Under the pieces are notes generated by a model, which searched no databases, was not told the DNA's origin, and saw only the letters and a program-made list of their open reading frames with translations. A stretch of DNA of 64,000 nucleotides. Source: Mercurialis annua. Lineage: Eukaryota; Streptophyta; Magnoliopsida; Malpighiales; Euphorbiaceae. Shown here piece after piece: positions 34,208-46,400 of this stretch (the stretch's first letter is position 1; the number at the start of each line of letters is the position of its first letter). A program made the position numbers and the translations under genes. Location: positions 48,914,128 through 48,978,127 of the forward strand of contig NC_065576.1 of the NCBI RefSeq assembly GCF_937616625.2, read 5' to 3'.

Positions 34208-35308
34208 TCAGGCATTCTGGACTCTAGCAGCAAAGGCACTCATAAGATCTGGGTACTGAAAAATATCATCTATAATGGACTCTGCATTCATAATCTGATG
34301 ATGATGATGTGGCAGCTGACAATCATTTCTGTACGGATCAACATATTGTGAATTAACTCCATGAAAGCTTTGAAACTGAGGAGGAACTGCTACTCCATTG
34401 TGATGATCATAATAATGACCCAAGTGCTCGTTCTTGATGGTTCTAAACCCAGAATTTGAAGGTATTTCAGATACTGGTGTATGATTATGAACCACTGATG
34501 AGTTATGAATCTTGTCAGAGGAGGGTTTTGGGAAAAAACCTTGAATGATTTCATGTAACAGGCCTGAATCAGAAGGTTCTTGAGGAAAAAACTCCATGAA
34601 ATTGTCAACTTGAACATTATTAGTCTTGTCAGAAACCCCATGGTGTTCAGTTTGGGGTAAAGAATTCAGAGAGTTTGAACCTGTAAAACTGCCGGAAATA
34701 TTGGAAGGATTGACCGGAAAAGAAGCAGTAGACCCGTTTATATTTGGATGAAACGGGTCGTATAAAGATGATCCGGGAGAAGGGTTGAGAAAATCACGAA
34801 ACAGAAGCATGTTTAAAGAAGAATTTTTGGGTGGTGCAGGGGCAGAAAATTCATGAGGGTTGCTGCTAAAAGAAGGCCAATTTGGAGAAGAATTACGAGA
34901 TTGTTTAAACGGTGGAAGAAAATGGTGGTAATCTGTAGGGTTTGAGGGAGGATCAGCCGACGGGTAGACAAAATTAGTGCGAGCTTTGACTCCACGCATG
35001 GCTCGAGCTGCACAATCGTAAGCACAGGCTGCTTCTTCTGCAGTGTCGAATGTGCCGAGCCAACGTCTTTCTTTAGACTGGGGGTCTCTGATTTCAGCTG
35101 CGTAACGGCCCCATGGTCTTCTACGGACTCCACGGTACCTCATAGTAGTGGCGGAGGCGGCGGCGGTGGCGGTTTCTTTAAGTGACCGCTTGTTTGTGGA
35201 GGTGGTGACGGGTGTGGTTGTGGTTTTTCTAGGGTTGTCGGTGATGGTTGGGAATAGGGGTTCTTGAATTTGGGTCGTTCCGTTAAGCCTCCTTAGTGCT
35301 TCTTCCAT
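34208..35308 (-). CDS. ERF transcription factor, ESR2/DRNL type
   Basis: A single-exon frame of 366 residues. One AP2/ERF DNA-binding domain spans residues about 57-115 ([40 protein letters not shown]), with the ERF-type Ala and Asp residues and the WLG motif. The N-terminus [10 protein letters not shown] and the C-terminal-half motif [15 protein letters not shown] (residues 248-262) are hallmarks of the ESR1/DRN-ESR2/DRNL group of ERF subfamily VIII. MEEA and [12 protein letters not shown] fit ESR2/DRNL better than ESR1. The rest is Ser/Asn/Pro- and His-rich and probably disordered, with an acidic SIIDDIF near 344. In Arabidopsis these nuclear factors act redundantly in cotyledon and lateral organ initiation and in shoot regeneration in culture. 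Overlapping minus-strand frames are shadows. Orthology is inferred from recalled motifs. Confidence 0.9.
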   Translation of the reverse strand: MEEALRRLNGTTQIQEPLFPTITDNPRKTTTTPVTTSTNKRSLKETATAAASATTMRYRGVRRRPWGRYAAEIRDPQSKERRWLGTFDTAEEAACAYDCAARAMRGVKARTNFVYPSADPPSNPTDYHHFLPPFKQSRNSSPNWPSFSSNPHEFSAPAPPKNSSLNMLLFRDFLNPSPGSSLYDPFHPNINGSTASFPVNPSNISGSFTGSNSLNSLPQTEHHGVSDKTNNVQVDNFMEFFPQEPSDSGLLHEIIQGFFPKPSSDKIHNSSVVHNHTPVSEIPSNSGFRTIKNEHLGHYYDHHNGVAVPPQFQSFHGVNSQYVDPYRNDCQLPHHHHQIMNAESIIDDIFQYPDLMSAFAARVQNA

Positions 35309-35461
35309 TATGGGACGTTAAAATGTTGATAGATGTTCAAGAAAGAAGAAAGGAAACAAGATTTTTACGAAGAAATGAGGCCAAAAAATTCAAGAAAATA
35401 AGGGTTTCTTAAATTTAAGAATGAGAGTGTTGAGGTTATATGGCCTCTGGACTGTCTATGG

Positions 35462-35470
35462 TATTTATAG
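35462..35470 (-). promoter_or_regulatory. TATA box of the ERF gene
   Basis: On the minus strand CCTATAAATACC lies about 155 bp upstream of the start codon and matches the plant TATA consensus. Transcription would start near 35430, leaving a leader of roughly 120 bp. Confidence 0.65.
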
Positions 35471-35479
35471 GATTTGACA

Positions 35480-38400
35480 TATAATAATTTAATAAAAGTT
35501 TGTGGGGGCTGGAAAGTGAATAATCCATTACTGCATGGATCGTTTTCTTTTTGTTTTTTGTAAAAACTACTCTAGTTTCATATTTAAAGAAATTTTTTAA
35601 AAAATATTTCTAAAAAAAATGAATGTTAATTTTTAAACTATGATGTAAATTTTTATCTAATTTGTATTGGTATTAAGCATGCATTTGACGTATTTTATAA
35701 TTAGAGTACTATTTATAGAAAAGAAACATATTCTATGAATAATTAAGGGTATTACTAAAACAATCTTCTAACTATATAATCTATTATTTTTAAGATTTAC
35801 TTGTTTAATAAAACATGAACTTTAGAGTATTTTGCGATTTTTACATGAAAATCTCAAGTTTGGCAATACCGGACATCAACTTTAGAAATTTCGTAATTTT
35901 AAATTACACCAAGCAATTTTCTGAAAACAAATATTGATTTGAACGTTGTAACAATGTTTATTTTGATATCCACGTCATATTTCTTTAAGAAAAAAAAAAT
36001 AATTGGCATGATGATAAACAAAATCAGCCCAATTACTATGGGCATAAATTGGGAGGAATGTTAGTAGGAAGCAAAATGTGGTTTAGTCGAGATAAAATTA
36101 AGTATCAATTAGTTACTTGTCACTATTCAAGTATGAGAAATGTCTGGTTTTTGTAAATTGCTAGTGATGACAGCTTACACATCAGAGTAATGGGTGTAGG
36201 CTATTTCCGAGATGCAATCAAAGGGTAGAGAGAATATTACTACGTTCTTTAGAATGTCAACATTAGTAGAGATTTGAGAGTGTTTTTGGGTTCTTCAGAA
36301 TATGATTGATGTAAGTTTTTTAATGATACAGTTAGGAGTAGTAATTATATTTACTAATTTGATCTTTTCTTTTATTAGGTTCAAAGTTTAATGTGCTTTG
36401 GGAATAACTCATTTCTTTAAAATCGCTTTAAAAATGATAAACAATCATTTAATCAAGAGAATGTTGTAAAGACTCGAGCTTAATTTTCATAATTTTAAGA
36501 GTAAAAATGTATACTTGTTTAATATTCATATAATTTGATTGCAAATTGTAAGTTCGATTTAATTCTTCTCTAAATATCAAATTTGTAGCTCAGTCTTTTT
36601 AAACCGTAAAAAAATCGAAAACATTAAGATCATTATTAAACCGGTTAAATTATAATAATATACAGGTGAATGATCCATTTGCTATATAGTAGTTTGAATT
36701 TTATGTATAAGTTTAAATTTTAAATATTTAGATCTATATATTTTAAGAAAATATGTTGTATATTTTTTTAATTAAATCGTCGGTTAAAATTATGAACCGG
36801 TGGCCATATCGGTTTGACCACCGGTTCGATTTAAAGCATAAATTTTCTTGTAAAATTTTCTAGGAAGTTGAAGAGTATATAAACACCTTCTGTGTCTTAT
36901 AATTATAATTCTGAATGATTGCACTGGCGGCACTCAGAAAATGTTTTTCCAACTTTGGATTTTCTTAATTTTAATTTCCGTCAATGGATATGTATTTATA
37001 GTTTTATACATGTAATATTTGTGCAAGTTCTATAGATGGATTATTGTTTAGGGCAATAAATTGATGGTTAGGGTTTGAAAACAATGAGTTTGATGATCAC
37101 ATGGAGTTGTCTGTCTCATAAAGGGCTTTAACATTTTTCAAAAAAGTGATTTATTGTAGCTCTTCTTTAATGGGTTTTAGTTTTTAGGTTAAATTGTTCC
37201 TCTAACTAAGCTTCGAATTCTAACTAACAAATTTATTTCATCTTTGCCTTCCTAAACATAGTATAGAACTTTTCATTTAAGTATTTAAAAGTATTCTTTT
37301 GAATCTTCATAGGGCTAACGTGTAAATTGATAGACATTCTTCTAATTTATAATTTGTTTATAATTTAAAATTATAGTTTTTTCTTTTATAAAAAAAATTT
37401 GAATATAAAACGCTTAAAAGTGTCATCTCCTAAATAAAATTCGTTTAGAATATTTTATTTACCATGAACCAAAAGAAAAATATTCATGCAAGTTTTTGAT
37501 TTGACAAATTTCTATACAGTCTAGCATTTTACACGAAGACAAAACTAAAAAAAGAATTAACAATTATTTTAATATATCATCGGTCGCTGAATATTTTCAA
37601 CTACTCTTTATTTTTTTGGTATTATTTCTTTCTGTTATCGTTTTATTTCAATTGTTTTTTTATGACTCACTAGTCCTTTTTTAATTTTACATTTTATGGT
37701 GTCAAAAACCAATTTTTTTTATTTTTTTATTAATTTTTCGAAAAAGTTTAAATTTGTAAATCTACTCTAATTTGATAACTTCGTCACAGTTCTATATATT
37801 TTTTTAATTATATATGTATCATTTTTCAGTTGGATTTCTATATTATTTAGTAAGACTCATTTTTCCGAATTACAAAATTTTAACTTATTATTAAAAAAAT
37901 ATAAATAACATCACAAATTAATTTTAAATTCTAAGTTTCGGTGGACGTTGAAGTAACTAAGAAGCATATTTTAAAACTAAAAATGAATAGAAAAGACGAA
38001 TAAAAGCGAATAAATATTGTACTAAAATGAAAATTGATACATTTAAATTAATAAAAACATTGAACAGAATTATAATAAAATTTCTAAATTACTATAGATT
38101 TTTAAACTTTAAAAACTTTTGATGTATTTAAAAAAATCAAAAAAAAAATGACCCCAATTTTTTTAAATTAATCATCCATATTTTCATTTTTAAATTTGTA
38201 TTTTAGAGTTAAATAAATTAATTCTAATTTTTTTATTTCGGGATTAATTAAATCACCTTTACCTTTTTTAGTCAATTAAATTATAAAACTCGTGTCTTGG
38301 ATCAAATAAGTCACGGATTTAACATATAGAGATTATGAATTACTAGATCTAAATTAAGAAAGATTGAGGTGTAATTGACTAAAAAAATCAAAATGATTAT

Positions 38401-38939
38401 TTGATTCTGAAACATAAGTTCGAGAGCCGGATTGAAAATATAATTGAAATGCAAAATACAAAATACAAAATTAAAGAAGAAAGTATTTGATGTAGTCACT
38501 TCAGGCTTAGTCCCTAAAGTATCAGTAATGAAATTGTAGAAGAAGATGTTTGGGATATTAATTAAGGCGGAGACGCCAAAACAGAGAAATTGAAGATTTT
38601 AACGACAAGAAGAGATCCTGTCAGCAAACATATAATCAATAGTTTTTCAGCTTTTTCTATTTTATTTCTTACAACTTTTGCCCTAAAATTTTTATTAAAA
38701 ATATTAAAAAAATAGAGAATGTCTTAATTAAAACGACTGTTGTTGTTGTCCCATTTCTTAAACCCTAGCATTTTCCGATGCTGTTGGAATTAATATTGAT
38801 AACCCTTTTTATATTCTCAGAATTCTTTTTGTTTCAATAGAAAAATTGACATTCTAGGTATGTTTTCTCTCTAAATTAAATCTGATTGAGTTCAAATAAT
38901 ATAAGAAAGTAAAAAGTACTATTTAACTAAAAAATACTA
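35480..38939. other. Gene-free upstream region of the ERF gene
   Basis: AT-rich with no gene. An ACCGG-rich patch at 36600-36840 (AACCGGTGGCC, GACCACCGGTTCG) is a decayed relative of the element at 13592-13944. A mirrored ACTTTAG..CACC segment near 35800-35930 looks like part of a MITE. Regulatory DNA for the ERF gene may lie here, but no specific site can be supported. Confidence 0.4.
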
Positions 38940-39111
38940 CTTCCTCCGTCCCAATAAAATTGTCCACTTTGCCTTTATCACACAGTTTAAGAAAAACAAT
39001 TATTACTTATGGATTTTGTAAAAATTTCCTTATTTTTCTTGTCATACACCTATTTAATATAGAGTTTACTTGCAATTTATTTTTAATTTACTTATTAGTG
39101 GATTTTAAATA

Positions 39112-39689
39112 CTCCCTCCGTCCCGTTTAAGAAGGGACAAATGACTTTTTCACATATACTCCCTCCGTCCCGTAAAGATAGAAAAAGCACCCATTTTACA
39201 AGAATTAAGAAAATAGTTATTTATAGGTAACTTGTGATAATTTGTCTAAATTACCCTTTGTAATCAATTAGTTATGCACATTTTCCAAAATCACTTTACT
39301 AATTATAGCACTTACAACTCATTTATTTATCTTTTCAAAATATGCATTTAATGTTTTATGATAAGCATGTAGGGGTATTTTGATAATTTTTAACTTAACT
39401 AACTTCACTTTTTCTATTTTTATGGGACAAAAAAAGGTGGTACTTTTTCTATCTTTACGGGACGGAGGGAGTATTAAGAAAGCATTAATTATTATAGTGT
39501 TTTCTTATTTTACCCCTATTTATGATAGTGTTGTATTTTGTGTAAAGGCTAATAGTCATTAATTATGGAAAGAGAAAAGGGGATAAAAAAGGAAAAATCA
39601 TATAAATTGGCACAAAAAACACGATATGACCTTCTTAAATGGGACAAATAAAAATGGAATATGTCCCTTCTTAAATGGGACGGAGGGAG
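39112..39689. mobile_element. Stowaway-type MITE, middle of the nest
   Basis: The left end CTCCCTCCGTCCCGTTTAAG continues AAGGGAC; the right end GTCCCTTCTTAAATGGGAC continues GGAGGGAG. Flanking TA dinucleotides lie at 39110-39111 and 39690-39691. Without the inner insert it would be about 263 bp, a normal Stowaway length. Confidence 0.85.
39159..39471. mobile_element. Stowaway-type MITE, innermost of the nest
   Basis: A 313-bp element with ends CTCCCTCCGTCCCGTAAAGA and TCTTTACGGGACGGAGGGAG, near-perfect inverses, and flanking TA at 39157-39158 and 39472-39473. It inserted about 45 bp inside the middle element, so it is the youngest. Confidence 0.88.
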
Positions 39690-40015
39690 TAGCTAATATA
39701 GAAAAATTGAGTATAAAAATTAGTTTTTTTTTTTTGATAAATAATGGATATATTAGCTCAATCACAAAAACATGATTAGCAAAGAAACCTTTAAAAAAGA
39801 TTAAACAAGGTCTGAATTATTACAAAAGAAACTTAAATTTCTGTAAACATCGTTTCCTGAATAAGAGAAATCATGATTGTAAATCTTGTAGTAATCCACC
39901 AACTGAGTCGATTTCAGTGTTGTTGAATATCCTTTTGTTTCTTGTCTTCCATAATTCTCAAGATAAAAAATCAATGGATTTTTAATATTATCTATGAAAA
40001 ATAATAAATAGTATA

Positions 40016-40104
40016 ACAATCCATCATCTATAAAAAAAAATGGTGGTTTTGAACTTTCCCACCTAGTAGGTGGGAAATCAAAACCCTTAAAAATGATGGA
40101 TTGT
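40016..40104. repeat. Small inverted repeat
   Basis: ACAATCCATCAT at the left and ATGATGGATTGT at the right are perfect inverses. The centre holds the palindrome CCCACCTAGTAGGTGGG with GTTTTGA / TCAAAAC around it. It may be a tiny foldback element. Confidence 0.6.
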
Positions 40105-40363
40105 AGAAAATGAAAGAATTTATAAATTCATGGATTCTATTAATTTTTTTTAGGCAAACGATGGATTTTGTCCAAATCCATGCATTGTTTAGAATCCATC
40201 AATTCAAACGGTGCACAAATTGTTTCCCAGAGTTTTCTATAGTTCCTGCCTGAAAGTGAGATCCATTGATAGTAGAAAAAGTTAGTTATTTTTTAAAAGT
40301 GGATAAGAGTTTTGGGATAAAAATATTTTTTAAAGTGAACAATTCTATTGTGACGGGGGAGTA

Positions 40364-42055
40364 CATCCGTTTCATATTTATTTATATGGACAGGATGTTA
40401 CATCAAATTATTACAGCCTTCGTCGTTCATGGTAAAAGAAATTACGCTTCATAAAAATTAAGAAACTAATTTGATTGAAAAAATTAAAATGGTCGAAACT
40501 TAACTGAACCCTATTGTTTACTTTCGTCATAAAAGATATTATAAGAATTCATTTCAAAAAATCTCTTATCTTCCAAATATTTCACTTGAAATCCCATCTC
40601 CTAAATGAAAAAAATTATTAGTCTGTTATTTAAAAAAATAATTGTTATAAAATTTTATTATTCTAAAATTATTTCTATTAACAGTCGGTTGATTCATTGT
40701 GGCATTTCAAAAACGGACCAACTATTGAATAAAATTTAAATAAAATTTTAAATTCACTTTCAAAAGATTTAACCAGATAAGAGTTTTTAATTTTATCTTT
40801 AATTTTATTAGTTTTAGCTGCTTCACAAAATTAAAGATTTATTTTCTGCTGGATTAATCATAGCATATGCACCACGTGTCATGTTTACTACAAATATTTT
40901 ATTTATATAGGTGTTTATATAATTTAAATAATCTATATTACTTTATCAAATTTATTTATAAAATAATATTTGTTATGTTGATTTTCGATATACATTTGTT
41001 TAAATTGTATTAAATTATTTATATAATTTGAATGAATTGAAATGTGAAAGCATATATATATATTTATGTTGATAAAGGAGAAGGAAATAGTAGTACTAGT
41101 TTTGGGATCTGATTTGCAAAGGCTTTTCATTAAAACCATCCGTATCGTACATTAGCATATCCCTCGTCATTTTCCTTTGTGGATTCAGATTTAGCTTACA
41201 CTTTTTCATCCTTCTGTTAATAATTTAAGATAAGGTTACCTATGTGATATCTTGAATGAAGTATTTATTTTTGAATAAAATATAGTATGTCCGTAATTGA
41301 ACAAAAATGAATCTTCGATCTATAAGATAATGCGCTAATAAAGTTCTAGATAATCTTTGAAAACGATCAAGATTCTCGGCGCGCGCACCTACACTTGTGT
41401 AACTCCATTTTAAGGATACGCTTTTTTTACTACACTGACTTTATATCTCATTGATGTTGGGGGCCGATCAACGTTGAAATACACTATATATATATAGATA
41501 ACATAATATCATTATAAAATAAAAGTTTATCAAACTACCTTCACATTTATTATTCGTTAACAAAAATTAACGTTATGCATGTTTAAACACATTAGACACT
41601 ATCCAATTAGTTTTCCATAACATAATATACTGATAAATGGGAACAAAAAACAGAAAACAAATCTGACCTTTTGAAGATCATACCTTTTCGAGATCCAAAA
41701 AAGTCCAGGCAAGCCTACAACTCTATGAAAACAACAAAACCCTAAAACTATTTTACATACACACACATAAATATTGTATATGTGACCTTTACTTAGAAAA
41801 GCTCAGCATTATATTTATATCTATATATATATAAAAAATAAAATCAGAAATGTGTTGCTATAATTGAATAATTTCTACTTCACTGTGCATATAAATATGA
41901 TGCATGGTGTAGACTAAGGTAGTACCGCGTGGCTTTATCTCTGTCAATCTTTTGAAGTCTCCTCTCTGACAATCAGCATGTTCTCATCGACAGCCCCCTT
42001 TCAAGATCATACTCTCTAGTCTCTATAGATCATCACAGAAGTACAATAACGAAAT
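40364..42055. other. Gene-free stretch
   Basis: AT-rich with short TA runs near 41055, 41490 and 41820. ACCACGTGTCA at 40870 contains a G-box, with no gene beside it. No coding region is recognised. Confidence 0.4.
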
Positions 42056-42068
42056 TTAATCAATATTT

Positions 42069-42203
42069 GACAACGTGGGCCTAACCTGAATGGTTAAGGC
42101 GTCTCTAAGTAAATCGAGAGGTTGTGGGTTCGAATCACGCCTCGATAACTAACAACTAACATAAGACTCCAAAAATCGATTTCCACCTCTGACAAAAAAA
42201 AAA
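42069..42203 (+). mobile_element. tRNA-derived SINE with 13-bp TSD
   Basis: A 135-bp insertion flanked by the perfect direct repeat TTAATCAATATTT (42056-42068 and 42204-42216). The head is tRNA-like, with box A in CTGAATGGTTAAGGC and box B GGGTTCGAATCA. The right end is the A-run GACAAAAAAAAAA. It would look like a tRNA gene in a quick scan, but the arms do not pair as a cloverleaf and the TSD plus A-tail show a retroposon. Confidence 0.85.
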
Positions 42204-42762
42204 TTAATCAATATTTACGTGTATTTTCTACTAAAATGTAGTGATACACGTAAATATTTAATCAATATTTTTTGAAAAGAAAAAAGAACATATTAGCTTA
42301 TATTCTAAATTTGAGCTCGAGACTCTCAATTTGGAGTAATTATATCACGTATCCGTCATTTTTATTTTAGTTTTACAATAAATTAATAGGATGTATAAAT
42401 TATATATTTGTCATAAAAAAGTTAACATCTTAAATATTTTATTAATTTATTATAAATATAACATGGAATAATTAATTATTAAAATAATAGTACCTAATTT
42501 GTGATAGAAAAGAATTGGTAGATCCTAAGACCATCTCCAAGGGGAGTCATCAAAATGGGAATTGATGACTCCCCATCTCCAAGGGAGTCATCAAAATGCA
42601 TTTTGGTGACTCCCTCACACTCTCTTTCATCAAAAATGGTGAAGGAATTTTTCCTTCACCATTTCACTTTTTGAATATAATAATGTGGTTGATTTACGTT
42701 TTAGTACATATAATTTGTTTGTAGTTGTATTTAATTAATTACTTACTTTTTAAATAATTTAA

Positions 42763-42950
42763 CGAGACAATGATATAAATATATTACATGAATAATTTTA
42801 TAAAACAATAACATAAAAATCTTACATGAATAATTTTATGAGACAATTAAGAAAATATTACATAATTAATTTTATGAGACAATAATATAAAAACATTAAA
42901 TAAATAATTTTACGAGACAATAATATAAAAACATTACATAGAAAAAAATT
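42763..42950. repeat. Tandem repeat inside the Harbinger-type MITE
   Basis: About four and a half copies of a ~40-bp AT-rich unit built on GAGACAATAATATAAAAAC followed by ATTACATGAATAATTTTA, with point changes between copies. Confidence 0.7.
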
Positions 42951-43027
42951 GTACTGTTTTTACATTGAATGTATTTATCTTGTCATTATGAGGATTGATT
43001 TATGTTTTCGTTAATTTTAGTTTTTAT

Positions 43028-43115
43028 GTTGTGTTAATTTAAATAAATTAATGTAATGTTTATTTTAGTCTTTTTATTATGTTAATTTAAATAAATTAAT
43101 GTAATGTTCATTTTA
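43028..43115. repeat. Two-copy tandem repeat inside the Harbinger-type MITE
   Basis: GTTAATTTAAATAAATTAATGTAATGTT occurs twice, about 50 bp apart, each followed by a CATTTTA- or TATTTTAGTC-like end. Confidence 0.6.
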
Positions 43116-43420
43116 AATAATTTTAATATAAATTAAATTTTATAAGATATTCATAATTAAAAAAATTAATAGCAATTTATTTTTTTAGATATAAATAATA
43201 CTATAATTCGGATGAATATGAGCATAAATAAGTTTGTGGGTGTAATTGGTAAAAAGTGTATAAAATGTTAAGAATTAAAAATGATTATTTTATTAAAAAG
43301 TAAAAAAGTATGTTTTTTGGTGAAGAATTTGGTGATGACCATTGGAGTAAATTTGGTGAAAATTCACCAAATTGAAAAATAGTGAGGGAAAAATGGTGAC
43401 TCCCCTTGGAGATGCCCTAA

Positions 43421-46400
43421 AGCTTATGAGAATGTTAAAAGAAGAAAAGCAGAAGTTTAGGACAGAGTGTGTGATGTTGGGTGCGCGTGTGAGGCATTTT
43501 AAGCAGAGCATGCATGCAAATTACTCCTATTTATTATCATCAAAACCCTCTTTGCTTCTTCTTTTTTGGTTTACGATTAGGGCACACTGCCTCACTTTAT
43601 TAAGTATCGAAAAACCCTTGACTTTGTATCTCTAGTTCTCTTTCGACCTAACCAAAATTATGTCCTAAACTTAATCTTTTCTTTTTTCTATCTTATAACT
43701 AAAGTCACCTAATTGTGCTATACGTTATATTGTTGAGGTACTTTAGTTCGCCACATAATTTTATAAACGCTCAATTATGTCAAAGGTATTAATATGAATG
43801 GCATTTGGTATTATTGAAATGGACTTCTAATTATATTTTGATGCCGATACGATGTAGAATTGAAATATATGTAGAAATTGAATTGGAAATTTGGAATGTA
43901 CCACAATCGTAATTATATTCAAGTTCAAAATGTGTGGTTTGGGAAATTTCTAGACCTAAATTGATGGGGAAAGGGGCAATGGTCGATACATATCGGTTTT
44001 GCTCACGACGTACGTCACTTTTCAGCCAGAAGTACATTTACATAATTAATTAATCATTTTTGTTTTAATCACTTTTTATCAAAGGTGATCCTTTTAAGTT
44101 TTAAATTAGAATTTTATTATTTTTGGTATGCATATAGAAGACTAAGATTTGATGAGCAGTTCTGAATAATAAAAACGGCTTTTGCTTTTATTTTTCAATT
44201 TTAGAATACAATTTAAATCACGATTGTTTGAAATTTGAATTCCTAAATTTTGAAATTCATTCAAATTAGTAAGTTTCAGAAGTTATAATTTGTCATTAAT
44301 TTACAAATCAATAAATTTATAAATTAATTAAATTTCTGCTATGTCAATATTCAAATTCATAATTAATTCAAAATATCATAAGTACATGGAATATTTTGTA
44401 ATCTTACATGACAAACCCAATTCATACAATTAATATTTCTTTTGTTATAAATATATTATGCCAAAAGGATTAAGAAAAATTATATAGCTATATCTAAACA
44501 GTAGACTTATATGTTATCCTTCTATAATTCGTTTGTAAACTAGTGCAATATACAGTAAAACGACTGTTTTTCCATGACGATGGGAAGCTAAATCTAGCCA
44601 TACGTCACCTTAATTAAAATTGAGCTTTATTAGGTTGGTTAATTAATAAGATTTTACTACTACTTATTATGAGACCATGGACCACTCAATTAATCCCAAT
44701 CCAATAATAACAATTAGCCTCCAATTATTCTTAAATAGTCTTAATTTCATGTTCTCGAGTCTGTACTAAATTTTGCCAACCAAGTCATGCTCAACCGTCG
44801 ATCTTATATGTAAAATAACCAACAAATTAAAGATTCATTTTGACTCAAAATTTGACATAAAAAATCACTTAAGATTAAATTTATAGCTTTGTAAAAAAAT
44901 AGCCCGAACTTACCATTTCGACTCGTCTAACCCCTTCAGATGAGATGTTAAAAAGTAATTAGAACATTTTACACATGTTGGAGCTGATGTGACGAAAAAT
45001 TATTGAATATTAGAAGCATTTTATGGTATTTTTTTTCAAAGTCATAAATTAGATCTTAATTGTTCTTTTGTTGGCATGCTCGGGGAATAAAATGAAATTT
45101 TGTTGGTAAAATAACTCAATGGATATTTTTCTTTCATATTTCAATAGTTTCTTTTATTAAAATTTTAATCTAACAATAGTAAAATAATTTTTGGGTTGTA
45201 AATTAAAAATTTGGAAATATAAGCATAGATAAGGTTATCTGATCCCGAAAATTCATCCTTGATTTGTATGGATGTGATGCACAAAAGATTTGGCAGGAAA
45301 AGTAAGTTTGACAATTGACAATAGATTTCTTACTGTTGCAAATTGCATATCTTTATAAGATTCAAGGGCATGATGAGTAGATTTGCCGTAATTGTCAATC
45401 TATCTTGCCGGCAGCAGCAACCATTTCTACTCAGGAAAATGTTCCATGGTTTAGAAGGAAATAAAATAAAAAATATATCCATAGAAAAATGAAAAATATA
45501 TAATTATTTGTTTGTATTATTTTGAAAAATGTAGTAATTAAATTTATTCAATTGCTTTATTCAAAATGAATTAGTAATATCCAAAATTATAGCAGAATTA
45601 ACAAATATATTCTCGATATAAAATTTACCACTTTAGTCTATCAATTTTTTAATTTATATCAATTATATTCAAATATCAAATAAAAAAATTAATTATATTT
45701 TAGTCTCTTAAATTATTTTTATGATACATTAGTTCATAATTTGAGAAAACAAAATCATAGAGTTTTAGCATTTATCTATCAGTTATCATAACTTTGTATA
45801 TCAAATTTGTTTTATGAATTTTTATATCATTATTAAAAAGATAATGATTTTCCCTAATATGGACAAATGTGTCACAAAAATAACTCAAGATGTTGAATTG
45901 TATATTATTCTTATCAATTAAACCTTTCATTAATTTATTTAATGGCTGGATATAATTAACTCAAAAGGTACAATTGTTGAGCCAAATTACTCAAATCTTT
46001 TAGTTCCTGTTTTTATGATAAATTGGTCCATAATTTGACAAAATCATTAAAAATGAAAAAATTACCTATTCAATATCATTGTCGATTTTTTTAATGAATT
46101 TTTATTATTAAAAAATACATAATAATTTGTTGGTAAAAATAATTTAAAAATACGAATTGTATCTTATTTTATCAATTTTTTTACTTTATATTTTGATATA
46201 ATTGATTCAAAAAGTAAAATTGTTAAACTAAGCTATTAATTTTTTTTAATCATAATATATTTTATTATTTCATTAAAAAAATAAATACGTTCAAATTTCT
46301 TTTTCCATTATTTTACCGATGCACTTAAAATAAAAAAATTTAGTCTCTTAGAAATTTATTTTCGCTTTGAATTCTATTCCATGAGAATGTAAACAAGAAT

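Larger units (their letters stand above)
38940..40361. mobile_element. Stowaway-type MITE, outermost of a three-level nest
   Basis: The left end CTTCCTCCGTCCCAATAAAA continues GTCCACTTT; the right end AAAGTGAACAATTCTATTG continues TGACGGGGGAG. Together they are imperfect inverted repeats flanked by TA (38938-38939 and 40362-40363). The CTCCCTCCGTCCC-type end and the TA target are those of Stowaway (Tc1/mariner-like) MITEs. The span is 1.4 kb because a second Stowaway (39112-39689) and about 600 bp of other sequence, starting with a T-run near 39724, have inserted. Confidence 0.72.
42529..43417. mobile_element. PIF/Harbinger-type MITE
   Basis: The left end GACCATCTCCAAGGGGAGTC and the right end GACTCCCCTTGGAGATGCCC are inverse with one or two mismatches. 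They are flanked by the 3-bp TSD TAA (42526-42528 and 43418-43420), the TWA class used by PIF/Harbinger elements. The left end is itself duplicated (CATCTCCAAGGGAGTCATCA at 42570). At 889 bp it is long for a MITE, partly because of internal tandem repeats. No transposase is visible. Confidence 0.75.

Noticed and set aside
34390..35133. Minus-strand frames of 83 and 106 codons
   Set aside because: They are other-frame shadows of the ERF gene.
42069..42150. A possible tRNA gene with a clear box B
   Set aside because: The segment has a 13-bp TSD and an A-tail and the acceptor ends do not pair, so it is a SINE head, not a tRNA gene.
43372..43635. An 87-codon plus-strand frame
   Set aside because: Its start lies in the right end of the Harbinger-type MITE and there is no conserved motif.
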